This document shows positions 1 through 11,926 of a stretch of 64,000 nt of DNA, piece after piece. The notes under the pieces were generated by a model. It worked only from the letters and a program-made list of their open reading frames with translations. It did not search any database and was not told where the DNA came from. Origin of the DNA: Oegoconia quadripuncta (lineage: Eukaryota > Arthropoda > Insecta > Lepidoptera > Autostichidae). The stretch's first letter is position 1. Every line of letters begins with the position of its first letter. A program made the translations under genes and the position numbers. The stretch is from positions 5,892,501-5,956,500 of the forward strand of contig OX438760.1 in NCBI GenBank assembly GCA_949316235.1, in the 5' to 3' direction.

Positions 1-59
1 CGCATGTATCGCCCCCCAAAACTAGTTAAAATTTTATTTTTGAAAATTTTAAAAATCGA

Positions 60-262
60 TCGCTTTTAACCAGCCTGCCCAAGAAAGGAGGGTAATCTGT
101 TTCGAGTGTATGTCCGTTCGTTTGGCGCATATTGTAGCCTAAACGGCTTGACCGATTTCGAAGTGTATGGTGTCGTTAGATTCGTCTTGATACCGGGAGT
201 GTCATGGAATACATTTTATGATAAAAAATGCAATATGGCGTCCGCAAAATACAAAATATGCT
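60..262 (+). repeat. Dispersed repeat R1, uninterrupted copy
   Basis: CTTGACCGATTTCGAAGTG, GGTGTCGTTAGATTCGTCTTG and GCAAAATACAAAATATGCTG recur at 13314-13498 and 13771-13848 around SINE-B. Confidence 0.7.
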
Positions 263-299
263 GTCGGGTTTTTGATTTTTAAATACTTAAATAGTCATT

Positions 300-520
300 T
301 TCACTCTGTAAGTATACATTCCACACTCCTCCCACTGAAACTCCTATAAGCTAGGATCAATAATTGTACTCGAAACGGCGCCTACTGAAGGTAGACGGTG
401 CCCTACGTGACTCTATTACTGCCTTGGACCCCAGACTAATTAAATAAAGAAATAGGGTGTGCAAGTAGGACAAGAGTAAACCTCTTTTCCAACTTGGACA
501 CCCTACAGTCAGAATTTTTT
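300..520 (+). repeat. Dispersed repeat R2, uninterrupted copy
   Basis: CCACACTCCTCCCACTG, GGTAGACGGTGCCCTACGTG and CCCAGACTAATTAAA also occur at 61400-61479 and 62949-63065. Confidence 0.7.
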
Positions 521-714
521 TTTAATGCTCAACGGGTTAGCACTTGACTTCAATCACACCTGATGTTAAGTGAAGATGAGGCCGAAGGTGGAAGCGTACT
601 GACCCTGACCCCAAATATTTGGCGAACATCTTTTCTCTGACAGCTGATAGAAGAACACATCAATGCTATCAAAATTGCTGTTTGGCAGACATTTAAAATG
701 ACCTACCACCTCCC
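515..714 (-). mobile_element. SINE-A (tRNA-derived), truncated
   Basis: It shares the SINE-A body (CAACGGGTTAGCACTTGACT, GATGTTAAGTGAAGATGAGG) but lacks the tRNA head. Confidence 0.8.
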
Positions 715-1162
715 AAAATTTACGACAATAATTCATAATTGAAACTATACGTACCTACTTACGGAACTTAATAGCGAGATATCATGATTGCGATAGTTTT
801 CAGAAGCTCTCTGTTACAAACTAAAGTAAAGTGTTTGTGGCAACTTAATCAAAAAGGGATTCCACTGAAAATGCTTATATCCCGCATCGAGACTTCTGTA
901 ATTGGTAACGGAACTGCGCAGACATCGCGGTTTATGCGTAAGCTAAAGATACCTATCACATAAAATGTAATGTCTCATTCAGGGAATTTCTTTAGGAGTT
1001 GTCTAGTTTTACTAAGCAGCAAATACCATCACGTCGTTATAAGAATGTTACGTAGACAGACTCTTTTACCAAGATCGTCGTTGATCTATCGAAAAGACAT
1101 AGATCTCGGACGTATCCTAGAGCGCAAAGCTTCCTGAAGGATTTCTTTCGTAGACCGTACAT

Positions 1163-1460
1163 CTAATATATTGGGTCTTTACCTATGAAATTGGAGTTTT
1201 TTTTCTTCGTTAATCATATGTACCAATTCCTGCGATTTACAAAGCTATATCCAAATTTGTTTTTTATTTGGAAAATGGAATATTATTTCAAGGTTTCACA
1301 TGAAATATTTTGTGAATTTCTGGGCTAAATCACATGATAAAAAAAATTTGAACAGAGCTCTTTTCATGTGCTTCCCATAATCATTTCTTAGATTCGCTGA
1401 AACTTTTATAAAGCCGTTACTTTTAAAAATTAACGCTGCCTAACCTTAACTTAATGTTAT
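1163..1460 (-). repeat. LINE segment shared with 49570-49862
   Basis: About 295 bp, close to 95% identical by eye to the upstream end of the 48.4-50.0 kb LINE, including part of its RT frame (FGYSFxNRRNWYI); here the frame is broken. Confidence 0.75.
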
Positions 1461-1594
1461 CCGATAATACACACAAAGTTTAGCTAAATTTGGAATTACC
1501 GTTCCCAAAAAAAAAACAAAAATGTTTGTATGGAGAAAACGGTGAAATTCTTTATACAAAACGCCAATTTCATAGGTAAGGACCTAATAACTAG

Positions 1595-1785
1595 TCTAAC
1601 TAATATAAATGCGAAAGTTTGGATGTATGTTTGTTGTTCAATCACAACGAAACGAACGAATTTGGTATATTGTATCCCGATAAAGAGAGTAGTTAGTAGG
1701 GGACAAATAAATAAACATGATGAAGAAGATGAATGCGATGAAGTTATACCACGCAGGCGAAGCTGCGGGCGGAACGCTAGTTTAC
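1595..1785 (+). mobile_element. Helitron-like non-autonomous element
   Basis: TCTAACTAATATAAATGCGAAAG to GGCGAAGCTGCGGGCGG and AACGCTAGT. The GC-rich 3' hairpin before CTAG fits Helitron 3' ends. Confidence 0.65.
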
Positions 1786-1911
1786 AATAAAATACATGAT
1801 CATAATCAACAGTCTTACACGCCCCCACTGTAGAGGCAGAGCCGCCTTTCATTGGGTCAGAGTATGGGCCATAATCTATGACGCAGGCCCAATGCGAATT
1901 GATCATTTTTA

Positions 1912-2276
1912 ACCGCCTCCGTGGCTCAATGTAAACAACATTGGGTTTACGATTCGGAGGTCGCGGGTTCGATCCCCAGCGGGATGTACCCCGCTGGGGA
2001 TCGAACCCGCTGGGGATGTACCCTGTAACATGTGTTTAAGTACTCGGTTTGGTTGGCGGTAGGGCATTTCCGCCTGGCTAGCTACCACCATCTTATCTAA
2101 ATCTGCCGCCAAGCAGCAATGTTAATAGCATTGTTGTGTTCCGGTTGTCAGAGATAAGATAGCCAGTCCCCCAAATGTGTTCCGGTTTCCGGGTCAGTAC
2201 GCTTCCACCTTCGACCTCATCTTCACTTAACATCAGATGTGATTGAGGTCAAGTACCAACCCGTTGTACATAAAAA
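1912..2276 (+). mobile_element. SINE-A (tRNA-derived), full length with internal inverted duplication
   Basis: The tRNA-like head has an A box TGGCTCAATG and a B box GGTTCGATCC. Around 1976-2030 the B-box region is repeated in reverse (CCCCGCTGGGGATCGAACCC). The body and A-rich end follow. Confidence 0.85.
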
Positions 2277-2479
2277 GATTAATTTGTGTCACACTAGTAG
2301 CCACGTGCCCTGCTTGGCATGGCTTCAATTCAAAACAACCGAGACCGAGTATTCAACGTGACGTCCCAAGCACGAAACCCTTAAAGCCCTATAAAATACT
2401 TTAAGCGAAGTTCTTACTTACTTGTAAGTTCGACAAACACAATTTTCTTGAGTTATAACTGCAGAGAAAATTCTTTGTA

Positions 2480-2513
2480 TTAAGTAAGTAAGTTATATTG
2501 CTTACTTACTTAA
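2480..2513. repeat. Perfect hairpin, 13-bp arms (TTAAGTAAGTAAG)
   Basis: TTAAGTAAGTAAG (2480-2492) pairs with CTTACTTACTTAA (2501-2513). It adjoins the left end of the MITE at 2515. Confidence 0.8.
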
Positions 2514-2514
2514 C

Positions 2515-2998
2515 TAATTTTTTACCGTAAGGAAAAAATGGGGCATATTAGGTAAGTGAAATAGAAGGTATTGGCATAGGTAGTTTCCAGTGATCCTACA
2601 CCGGAAATTGCAGAAAATTTTACTACAAGATGGAATCCTGTTACTGAAAACTTAAGATATTACATAGATATAGACCCAACGATGAAATTAATTTTTTTTT
2701 TCAATCGAAAAAAGCTTTAATTATGTCATTTAACGTTCGCGTGTGTAGCCTATTCCACAGAAATTACATCATTAAATTAAATAAATAAAGATAACTTAGA
2801 GAAAATATGAGCTCCAAATGAATTTCGCATGATATATAGGAAACCTACGAATCACGCCGAGCATATCAATCACCGGCCGGCGCGTGCGTTTTTGAAAGGA
2901 AATAAATTAAACTACCTATGCCAATATGCAATATGCAATTTCACTTACCTAATATACCCTATTTTTTCCTTACGGTAAAAAAACTCATTCGGTATATC
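2515..2998. mobile_element. Mariner-type MITE (TATACCGAATGAG family)
   Basis: Inverted ends of about 70-85 bp: TTTTTTACCGTAAGGAAAAAA ... GCATATTAGGTAAGTGAAAT at left and its reverse at right. The outer TATACCGAATGAG is kept only at the right. Confidence 0.8.
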
Positions 2999-3262
2999 AC
3001 AAACTAGCTGTTACCAGCGACTTCGTACGCGTAGAATTGTTATACTACAAAATGCGTCACTCTCTGACTAAAAGCAATCCCACTAATAAATATCTATTCT
3101 ACGGGAACCAGTCACTTTTCCGGGATAAAAAGTAGCCTATGTTAATCCAGGTACTAATCTGTCTACCTACCAAATTTTGGACCAAATCTGTCCAGCCGTT
3201 TAGGCGTGAAGAGGTAACAAATATACATACATACAAACTTTCGCATTTATAATATTAGTTGG
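2999..3262 (-). mobile_element. Helitron-like element, diverged
   Basis: ACAAACTAGCTGTTACCAGCG to TTTCGCATTTATAATATTAG in reverse orientation. Confidence 0.55.
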
Positions 3263-3295
3263 GATACTTTACTGAGAAATATTGTCCATTTTCAG

Positions 3296-3476
3296 TTGGA
3301 TGTCTGCAAATGACCGAGCTATTTTTAGGGTATTCTATCCAGGGTATGGAATCCGACAGCCGTCAGTGCGGTCCATAGGGGAGCCTAACCGAGTACAAGA
3401 CAACGTCAGAATAGACACAATAAGACGAAATTGTCTTGATAATATCATGAAATGGGATGAATCTATTTTCGAATAG
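3296..3476 (+). CDS. Possible terminal exon, unrecognised
   Basis: After an acceptor-like TCCATTTTCAG, one frame stays open for about 60 codons to a TAG at 3474-3476. It encodes ANDRAIFRVFYPGYGIRQPS ... RRNCLDNIMKWDESIFE. Base composition is richer in GC than the flanks and the residues look protein-like. AATAAAA occurs at 3547. It directly follows a Helitron-like element, so a captured exon or TE coding remnant is also possible. I do not recognise the family and propose no function. Confidence 0.25.
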
Positions 3477-3607
3477 TTAGTCTTACATGGTCTTACATAA
3501 ATGGAATCTTTTGGTGTGTCTCTGTCGTCAGTCTGTTTGTCTTAGTAATAAAAACTCTTTGGTTTTAAAAAAGCAATACGGCACAAAGATCTTATTTTCT
3601 CAACATT

Positions 3608-3888
3608 CTGTCGCTGGCAGATCGTTGAATTAGCCATTTCATGACATGTCTAGGCGGATTTCCTTCATTATTGCAAATTGCAATTATTGCATTATTGCAT
3701 GTGCTGCTCAGACCAGGTTAGGTTGTGTTAGGGTAGTTTAATGGGGTGGTACAGTGGGGGTTCCATCTTGTTAGTGCAGTTTATAATAATGCAGGAAATA
3801 TCCGCCATACATCGTTATGCATGGCGGATATTTCCTAGGCATTTCATAAAATGGCTAGTCCAGCGATCTACCTGCGACATCTCTATAA
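3608..3888. mobile_element. Foldback element with central hairpin
   Basis: GTCGCTGGCAGATCGTTGAA ... TAGCCATTTCATGA at left is inverted at 3840-3886. A 16-bp perfect stem (3793-3808 / 3821-3836, AGGAAATATCCGCCAT) lies inside. Confidence 0.65.
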
Positions 3889-4099
3889 GGCGTGCGAAAT
3901 CTCTCATATTTCTGTAATAGTTGTGTGGATTTTAAAGATTGTATGACAGTATTATATTCTTCATTGTACCAAAATATTACATTTAACAGAGTACAAACAA
4001 TAGGTCAAGTACAAAGGTGGGACTTATCTCTTTAAGAAGGCAACCTGAGCATTGAAATAGGAAACGGAGTAAACTATAAACCATGGATGTTGCTTCAAG

Positions 4100-4320
4100 C
4101 ATTAAACTTTTAATGTTTGGAACGCCCAAACGCTTATGTTTGGGATATCTATGACCACCCCATTTGGTTAGCATAAAGGTTGTGAAGATATGTATGTATG
4201 TATACAACATAGTATCCATCCACGGCCGATAAAAGTCTACTATTGAATATTGCCTCTCCCATGGAGCGAATTGCGAAACAAAGAGAAACAATTGCAACAA
4301 GGTTCTAGTTTCATGAAAAT
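4100..4320. repeat. Dispersed repeat, related to 8340-8575
   Basis: TTGGGATATCTATGACCACCCC here and GGTGGTCAGAGATATCCCAAAT at 8357 are reverse-complement relatives. The open frame across it is not convincing as a gene. Confidence 0.5.
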
Positions 4321-4792
4321 TAACACAACTTATTGCAATGAAGTAGGTATCTATAATCTGATTATATTATTTGTAACGTAAGTGTGACACTGAATGGATC
4401 AAATAAAATTTTCTTATTCTTAAGTGCAATCTTTCTTGCATTTTGGTTTGGGCGGTTGCACAGAGGTCACGATTGTTATGAAATGGGGTTTAAATATTAA
4501 CACTCTTAAATATTATTACTGAATATATCAATGCAACAGATAATATATATATTTGCCGATTTGTTAAAGTGCTCGTTAAAATGTTAAATTTCAAACTGTT
4601 AAGTTTCTACAAAATTTAATTTTAAAAATTATGTCACGCAAAATGCAAAAATTAATTACATATTATGTAATGCCAATCGTATCTTGAAGTTGCGAGTTGT
4701 ATTGGCTTGTCTGTAGTCACGATAGTAGCTATAGCAAGCATTAGCGATAGAGAAGTCGGTGAAACATGTTTTTGTAAGCAAGTTGTAATTGC

Positions 4793-4950
4793 CGGTTTTT
4801 CCCGACACTTACAACCTTGGGATCTTCAAGTCTAGAGTGAATAGGCATTTACTGGGTGCGCGTGATACATCTTCGGCTACATCGTCACTTTCTATCAGGT
4901 GAGATTGTAGTCAAACCCGAAACCAGTTTTTAATAAAAAAAATAAAATAA
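4793..4950 (+). mobile_element. LINE 3' fragment, RTAKxWNSLP family
   Basis: The sequence encodes FPDTYNLGIFKSRVNRHLLG-like residues, followed by the family 3' UTR and an A-rich tail ending about 4950. Confidence 0.7.
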
Positions 4951-5964
4951 AATAATGAAATATACAGGATGCGGACGGCCAGCTGATTCCGTACATCATG
5001 ATCCGTCATTTCGATCTCTCCAGACCCCTACTATCCGGCACAAAGAAGTGTTTGAAAAATTGCTATACGCTTCTTTAGTCTAACGTTTATTCCAGATTAA
5101 CCTGATTTATCCTTGGGACAACTTATTCTTGTGAAATTTTACCACTGAAAAATGTTTGCACACCGCAAAAATAGGTATTTTATTCTCTTACCCAAATTGG
5201 GGAAACGGAACGCTAATTGCTTGTTTGTCACAAGCTTGAGGCTAGAAACTTTAAATTGGGTGTAGTTAAGCTTGTTGACGGGTAGTTTTGGGGTTCAAAC
5301 AACTAACCGAAAAAAATACTCGTAAAAAGTACCGTGTTAGATGAAAGCTAATAACTAATAGAAAAGTTCACATTTAAAACTTCCATGATTTGGTTTGTTA
5401 AACAAAAAAATAATGTTTTCTATCCTTTTTTTATCAACTGTTGATAGGAAAAATATAGAATTTTTAGTAGGTATACTCGTATATTCCTGTCCTGTTTTAC
5501 AAGTAACACAATTATTAAGCTGCGTTTCATGCAAATTCAAGCAGATGAGGCTCTAACCCTCTCCAAAGGTTTTAAAAACGTAAAAAAATTATAATTTGAA
5601 AATTGCTCCATAACTTTGTAGAAATTATTTTGTTTTATTAATCTAAAAGGTTCACCGAAAATAAATGTAAATCCTCTGGAGTCTTTTGTTTACATTAGCA
5701 AACTGGTTGCCCTTTCAGGCTTGATCAAAGTCAAACCATTTAAGTTCATTAGAGCGATTTTACTTTGGACAATGAAAATAAACAACCAAGATCTGTGAAT
5801 TGTATGAAAAAATAGTCGCTTATATTGTATTACGGTAGTAAAAACTTTGAAATCCAATTTCCAACCTATGTGTATATATATCTTCAATCATGTTAGTAAC
5901 GAAATTGGCTCACAACAAAATACATTCTCGGAAGTAAATTTTATGATTTCAAAATGGAAGCCTG

Positions 5965-6205
5965 AAAGATATCATAAAAAAACCGACCAAGCCACGCGTA
6001 GTATAGGGTCCCTTACTAGCCCTCACAATATGCGGAGTTTTATTTTACCACTTTGTTAGCCTGATTGACACTGTATACCCATTTGAAATAACAGTTTGCT
6101 AGTACTGAGAGGCTCTGAGCTAAGCTTTAGACAGACAGGCAGACGGACATAGCGAAACTATTAGGGGTAGGATGACTACGGAACCCTTTTTATAGAACAT
6201 CTCAT
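5965..6205 (+). repeat. Degenerate dispersed repeat (GACAGACAGGCAGACGGACA ... GGAACCC)
   Basis: It has the order AAACCGACCAAGCCACGCG, GACAGACAGGCAGACGGACA and ACTACGGAACCCTTTTT, typical of a common moth interspersed repeat. Weaker relatives are at 43430-43510 and 52240-52345. Confidence 0.5.
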
Positions 6206-6884
6206 ATTTCTTTGTAGCATTATGTGGTAGTTAGCTGGCAGGTAACAGCCGCAAAAAATAATACAACTTATCCCACCCTTTCTTGAAACTTTTAAGCTTC
6301 AAAGTGCCTATCCATTGTTTCAATCGAAGTGCGATTGTTCGAGTAAGAAAATACTTAAGTGAATTTAAGTTTGGAAACCGAGAGCAGGTGTTTTATGTCC
6401 ACGACATGAAATAGGTTGGTCTTATCTATGTGGTTTTATTCCAAAGATACGCCACTTGAGAAATTATAATAGTATCATAATAAAATTATGTTTTATTCTA
6501 ATTAATCTACGTAATTAGCCTAGGTAAAAGTACTGTTATCTCATTTTGAGTTTGTATTGTATTCAACTTTGTATGGTAATATAAATTATTTAAGACAGGG
6601 AACTATAGGTCTATTTAGGTGACTCAGTTATAAGCTGTATATGATAATAATGACTGTTTGTTTCCTAAATAAATTAAAAAAAAAAAACAAAAAACCAAAA
6701 ATTTACCCCGGAGTAATGTCACCCTTGCTGCCTTTCAGCAGCTCTTTGTAATGGTCTTTCTAGTGACCAGCAAGTTAGCGCGTGTCAATTTTTTATTGAC
6801 GCCTTAAAGCAGGTGCAATATCAAGAAAACAAGTTTATCTGCCCACGAATACCTCAACACCCATAGCCGAGCCATCTGGGGGTC

Positions 6885-7028
6885 TACCGTCTAACTCAAA
6901 GCTATAGCGATAGCAATTCACTGTCCGTCCTTGTCATTTTGTTACGATATGACAAAGACGGACAGTGCATTGACGTCATAAACGATGGCAATACCCAGAG
7001 CAATAGAGTTAGGCGGTCGGGCTGCTGG
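6885..7028. mobile_element. Foldback element
   Basis: CACTGTCCGTCCTTGTCAT at left pairs with ATGACAAAGACGGACAGTG at right; the outer CCGTCTAACTC pairs with GAGTTAGGCGG. Confidence 0.6.
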
Positions 7029-7776
7029 GAGCATATTGCGTTGAGGCGCGAGATGTCCTGGTTGCTCAAAATTGCATTATTATTAAAAAAAATTAAAAGG
7101 GCCTGTACAAATGACCCGTGAATTTGATTGTCTCAACACAAAGAATGTAAATAAATAATTTTACATAGGCAACGTTGTTTAGCACATCATTTGAGGCTGG
7201 AGCCTGAATTAGGATTCGCGAATTTTGTTGTGGTATTGATTTAAAATGTGGTTGTAAATTGTATTATTATTTGAGATGAATTGCCAATCGCCTTTTACCC
7301 CGACTACGACGTAGCTATAGGAAAGCAGAAGTTTCTACTATGCCGTAAGAGTGTCATTAGGCTAGGTAACAAAATACTATAAAATGTGGCTGCCATAATG
7401 TAAAACTTGCAGCTATTTTATATTGAATGGAGTGATAATCTTTAAGTTTATTCTCCTTAGTAGGGTTTTAGTACTTTTAAGTTTTATTTTTTAGAATTCC
7501 AAGATCCACACGTTTAAGGCTTGCTATGGAATTTCAAATAATTGGTCTCATGTATTTGCCGCCAAGCATTAAACATCCGCGGAAAATTGTTGTGTTCCTT
7601 AAAATTTAATAATTTCTAATAATATATTTGAATGAATATGTGTGTAAGTAGAACGATAAATTAGTCATTCAAGTAAAAACGTGGCTCGTTATGTAAGGGG
7701 TACATATTTCCTACAGCTATGTAGAGCTCCTCAATAGTATCCAAAATAATCTAACATAACCCCATTCTGAGAGCTT

Positions 7777-7914
7777 GTTTTTATTAACAACGGGTTGGTA
7801 CTTGACCTCAATCGGTGTGATGTTAAGTGAAGATGAGGTCGAAGGGTAAGCGTAAAGAAGTTTTCTCTGACAACCGGAACACAACAATGCTATTAACATT
7901 GCTGCTTGGCGGAG
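7777..7914 (-). mobile_element. SINE-A, truncated
   Basis: The 3' half only, with internal deletions. Confidence 0.75.
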
Positions 7915-8339
7915 TGTATTTCTTTTTGACTAATAACTCTAATCAGAATGTATCTGTGAAAACCTTTTAATAGTTTTATGTACCTATACCTATGTATTTC
8001 TGATGTTGTGTTCCGAATAAAAAAAAATAACCTTACCAATCCACTCTGAGCAGCACAATGTCCACCCTACCTAACGATCCACCTACGTATAGAATTGAAT
8101 GGCTAATTTAACCATCTGTCTACGACATATATACCGATTCTAATGAAACTTCATATAATCACAATACGTATATGTATAGGAGTTAATAGACCCCAAAACC
8201 ACTCGAAGTTTCAAGACTGTTTTTCAAGAGTGTGTCTTATACATAACTATTTATGTACCTTACTTAGCTATGTAAATAGAGTTTCATAGAATACGAAGAT
8301 TTTAAACTTAAAATTAGGTATGAAATACATACATCACGA

Positions 8340-8575
8340 TAAAGATCCCTGATGAGGTGGTCAGAGATATCCCAAATAATAGGGTTTGGGTGTTTCAAAT
8401 ATTAAAAGTTTAAGGCTTGAAACAATCTTCACGGTATATCTTTCGAAATATACAGATATGCACACATGACAGGGGGTGAGCCCGTCGCCGTTAAACGTGC
8501 TAATCCGTAGATATTTTTCGGTGAAAAGTCCCATATTCTCCTTTAACGACACTCACGGGAAGAGACGGGTGGGTC
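8340..8575. repeat. Dispersed repeat, related to 4100-4320
   Basis: See the shared word at 8357. The remainder (AAACGTGCTAATCCGTAG, GACACTCACGGGAAGAG) has no other copy noticed. Confidence 0.45.
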
Positions 8576-9378
8576 CTATTTTACGTGCCAGATCAACACA
8601 TTAAGGTATGAAATGTGGTGAGAAATAAACCCTCTAATCAGTCTCTTGTGCAGAATTTTGTTTAAAATTCAAAATATTTGAATAAAGTTATATTTATATC
8701 TCTATGATAAAGATAAATCGTTATTGAGGCATAGGCTGATCCCCTGACAAGATGATTAAAGAAGGAAGCCATAAATAGAGTGGCCGTGACCTTATTTGAC
8801 CGACGACGCTCGGGGACAGCCCACTGTGCATATTGTAATCAAAAAGGTTTATTTAATAGAACCTTTACTCTCTTTGGTACATGTTATTATTTCCCCTTTC
8901 TCAAGAGAGTCATGTTTTGCTTTATTTAATTACATATTATGGCCCAAAAAAGGCAAAACAGGTAAATATTATATATATTTACTGCTTATCCAATGAGCCG
9001 GGGCTTCCTAATACATGTGACATAGTTAGGTACATAGTTATTCTATACAACACCAAGTTCATCTAGATAATGTGTAAAGTATTTTATCTATTGTTAATCA
9101 TTACATACTGTGCCTAGGTAATGTATGAAATATCTAGGAATTGTATAGAATGCCATTAGGAGACCAGGTAAAGTATGAAATTATACAAATAAAACACTTT
9201 TACCAAGAGCTACGATCATACCGAATTCAGCAGAATCGGCGAAGGACACTTTAGCAAGATTTGCTTATCAGAAAAATCAGACACTGTTGATTAGGTTTCT
9301 TAGGTCTTTTCTTTTGTAACAATTCAGAACAACTTTGCCGGCTATTCGTTCGGTATTCTACGGAATGCCTAGGTAACT

Positions 9379-9672
9379 ACGGGTCGGTACTTGACCTCAA
9401 TCACACGTGATGTTAAGTGAAGATGAGGTCGAAGGTGGAAGCGTACTGACCCGGAAACCTCAACACATTTCGGGGACTGGCTATCTTATCTCTGACAACC
9501 GGAACACAACATTGCTGCTTGGCGGCAGATTTAGATAAGATAGTGGTAGCTATTTAAAATGCCCCACCATCAACCAAACCGAGTAATTAAACATGTACCC
9601 CGCTGGGGATCGAACCCGCGACCTCCGAATCGCAAACCCAATTTTGTTTACATTGAGCCACGGACGCGGTTC
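9379..9672 (-). mobile_element. SINE-A, near full length
   Basis: The body and the tRNA-like head (reverse of TGGCTCAATGTAAAC and GGTTCGATCCCC) are both present. Confidence 0.85.
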
Positions 9673-9828
9673 AAAACGTGTTGAATAAATGATATTTTAT
9701 ACATTGCCTAAACGTTTTAGCCGTTCTATGGAATGCCTAGGTATTCTTTAGAATATGGGATCATACAGACTGCCGATAACATTTATATTATAATCTAGAT
9801 ATATCTCTAAATTTAACAAAGTCGCATC

Positions 9829-9965
9829 CATACTTTTATCACCGACCTCCTACAAAAAATCGGTCACAATATCGGTGATAAAAGTATAGATGAAAAAATC
9901 AGCCCGACTATCAGTCCTACAAAAAGTCGGTTGTCCACTGGGCCGCACATCGGTTGGATGTTTGT
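9829..9965. repeat. Repeat with hairpin (ATACTTTTATCACCGA)
   Basis: CCATACTTTTATCACCGA at 9830 pairs with TCGGTGATAAAAGTATAGA at 9873. Related words are at 13150-13200 and 19660. Confidence 0.6.
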
Positions 9966-10059
9966 TGTTGCTCAATTATTGCGTTTAGTCGTACATAAAG
10001 AAAATGCCCCGGAATAGGATACTTTTAACCAACAATGAAAATGACGGGTGTTATATGGT

Positions 10060-10260
10060 TGACGGTGTTGTGTGTGTCCAGTCTTTGTCCAGACGTATCT
10101 CAGTAATGTGCGGTCCGATTTGTGTGACGGCGTTGTGTGTATGTCCAGTCTTTGTCCGGACGTATCTCAGTAATGTGCGGTCCGATTTGTGTGACGGCGT
10201 TGTGTATGTGTCCAGTCTTTGTCCGGACGTATCTCAGTAATGCACGGTCCGATTAGTGTG
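10060..10260 (+). repeat. Three tandem units of about 66 bp
   Basis: GTCCAGTCTTTGTCC(A/G)GACG, TATCTCAGTAATG and CGGTCCGATT repeat three times. The unit occurs singly in the R3 family (30540, 16570, 43160). The open frame across it is a by-product. Confidence 0.85.
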
Positions 10261-10319
10261 CCCAGGTTCTTGGTCTTTTTGGATGAAAATCAGTTTAGCT
10301 TTTAACACAATTTTTTGCT

Positions 10320-10590
10320 GTGTTTTTTATGATTAACTGGATACTCATTTGACCACAATCTCACCTGATGGAAAGTGATTACAATGAAGGTGAAGCACAG
10401 ATGCCTATTCACCCTGCTCTTGAAGATCCCAAGATTGTAGGATTCGGGAAAGACGTGACGTCTGAAGGGAGTTCCATGCCTTGGCTGTTCGCATGAAGAG
10501 TCGAACCGCTTAATGCGAATGTTCGGTATGTTGACTACATACGGATGGAATCCCTGCCTACGCCTAGCAGTATTTCGATGATATCATAGT
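10320..10590 (-). mobile_element. LINE 3' fragment, RTAKxWNSLP family
   Basis: Reverse-orientation relative of 35507-35816 with the same order (CACCTGATGGAAAGTGA ... GATCCCAAGATTGTAGG ... GTTCGGTATGTTGAC). It contains frame breaks. Confidence 0.7.
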
Positions 10591-11540
10591 CTTATCCGGA
10601 AGAAAAACAAATAACACATATAAATGCATAATAAACGATATTTTATTTATGAACGTAGTTTATGGACTATGGCACATATATTGTAACGAGACGCCATGCG
10701 ACTCGTTGGTTCTCTTTATTCAGTATTCTCCTTGTTTGTTTCTTTTTCGGTTAAAAAATAATATTTTAAATTCAAAATTTGAACTCTGCCTATTCTTTCT
10801 CTGTCTCTCTCTCTCTTTCTGTGTAGCTTTTGTTTATTCAGTTTATAATTTACCGTTTAAAAGATTGAACGTATACTTTTCTGTTATTATAGTTTGTATT
10901 CTATTTTATTCAGTCTAAATATATTTTACGTATAAACAGTGTAAAGTTCATCAAGTTATTTGTGTACGTGATTCCTTTAAAAATAAAAGTTGTCACTGAC
11001 AACGATATCAAGATTTCCGCCCGCTCATCATACTGTACTATTTTCTTCATACTGTGGCCTACTCCTGGACATCTACACCATCAGCCTGGGAGTAGTGCTT
11101 CAATATACTACATATATGTATAAGCGAATGCCACGCGGGTGAATCCGCGGGGAAATCGTAGTATATCTATAGGCAACACCAGTGGATGGAGGAATTATAT
11201 TAGGACTTATTTGGATTCGTTAGGAGGTAAACACACTAAAAGTTCCCGGAGCTAGAAGGTTAGCGGGGCGCAGTGGAGAGGGTCCATGTTTGTAAGGAGG
11301 AAGTCTATTTACTTGTACGTGTTTTAAAGATTTACCAAAAAAATTTTTTTTAGTTTTGTCCAATTTATTACGGAATATATTAATAGCACGATATATAAAC
11401 CTATCAACATCATAATATCAGCTATAGGACACCCACTGCTGAACATCGGCATTCCCCATAGTTCTCCAGAGTGACCGGTTGCATGTAAACATACACCTAC
11501 TAATAAAAAAATAAACCTAACCATCGAAATATTACCTAAA

Positions 11541-11650
11541 TATTTTTATTATGCACAACGGGTTGGTACTTGACCTCAATCGCACCTGATGTTAAGTGAA
11601 GATAAGGTCGAAGGTGGAAGCGTACTGACCCGGAAACCCTAACAAATTAA
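11541..11650 (-). mobile_element. SINE-A, 3' end only
   Basis: TGCACAACGGGTTGGTACTTG to CCCGGAAACCCTAAC, directly followed by SINE-B. Confidence 0.8.
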
Positions 11651-11664
11651 TAATAAAATAATAA

Positions 11665-11926
11665 ATATCTTTCCACATACACACAGCGCCATCTAGTGCC
11701 ACACTAAACAACTAGGCTTGTATTATCGATACGAGATGGTTGATAAACTACACAAATACATTTTTTTTTGTAAATAAATAATACATATATAAATGAAAAA
11801 CATCCATAACTCGGGAACACATGTCTGTATTCATCATACAAACATATGCCCCTAGCGGGATTCGAACCTGCGACCTTTTGGTATACCAGCAGAGTTTCTA
11901 ACCACTAGACCAAACAGGTCGTTAAT
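11665..11926 (-). mobile_element. SINE-B (second tRNA-derived family), full length
   Basis: The head (reverse) has GGTCTAGTGGTTAG (A box) and GGTTCGAATCCCGC (B box). The body carries ATCCATAACTCGGGAACACA and CGCCATCTAGTG. Confidence 0.82.

Noticed and set aside
1912..1990. Possible functional tRNA gene (A and B boxes present)
   Set aside because: The head is joined to the repeated SINE body, many copies exist in the window, and no cloverleaf acceptor stem was found; it is a SINE head.
10004..10240. 78-codon ORF with repeated residues
   Set aside because: It is the by-product of three tandem repeat units with no stop in one frame; the unit is non-coding in other R3 copies.
10649..10918. 89-codon ORF rich in Phe/Leu/Cys
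   Set aside because: Composition follows AT- and CT-rich DNA; no domain, no conserved motif, no splice context.
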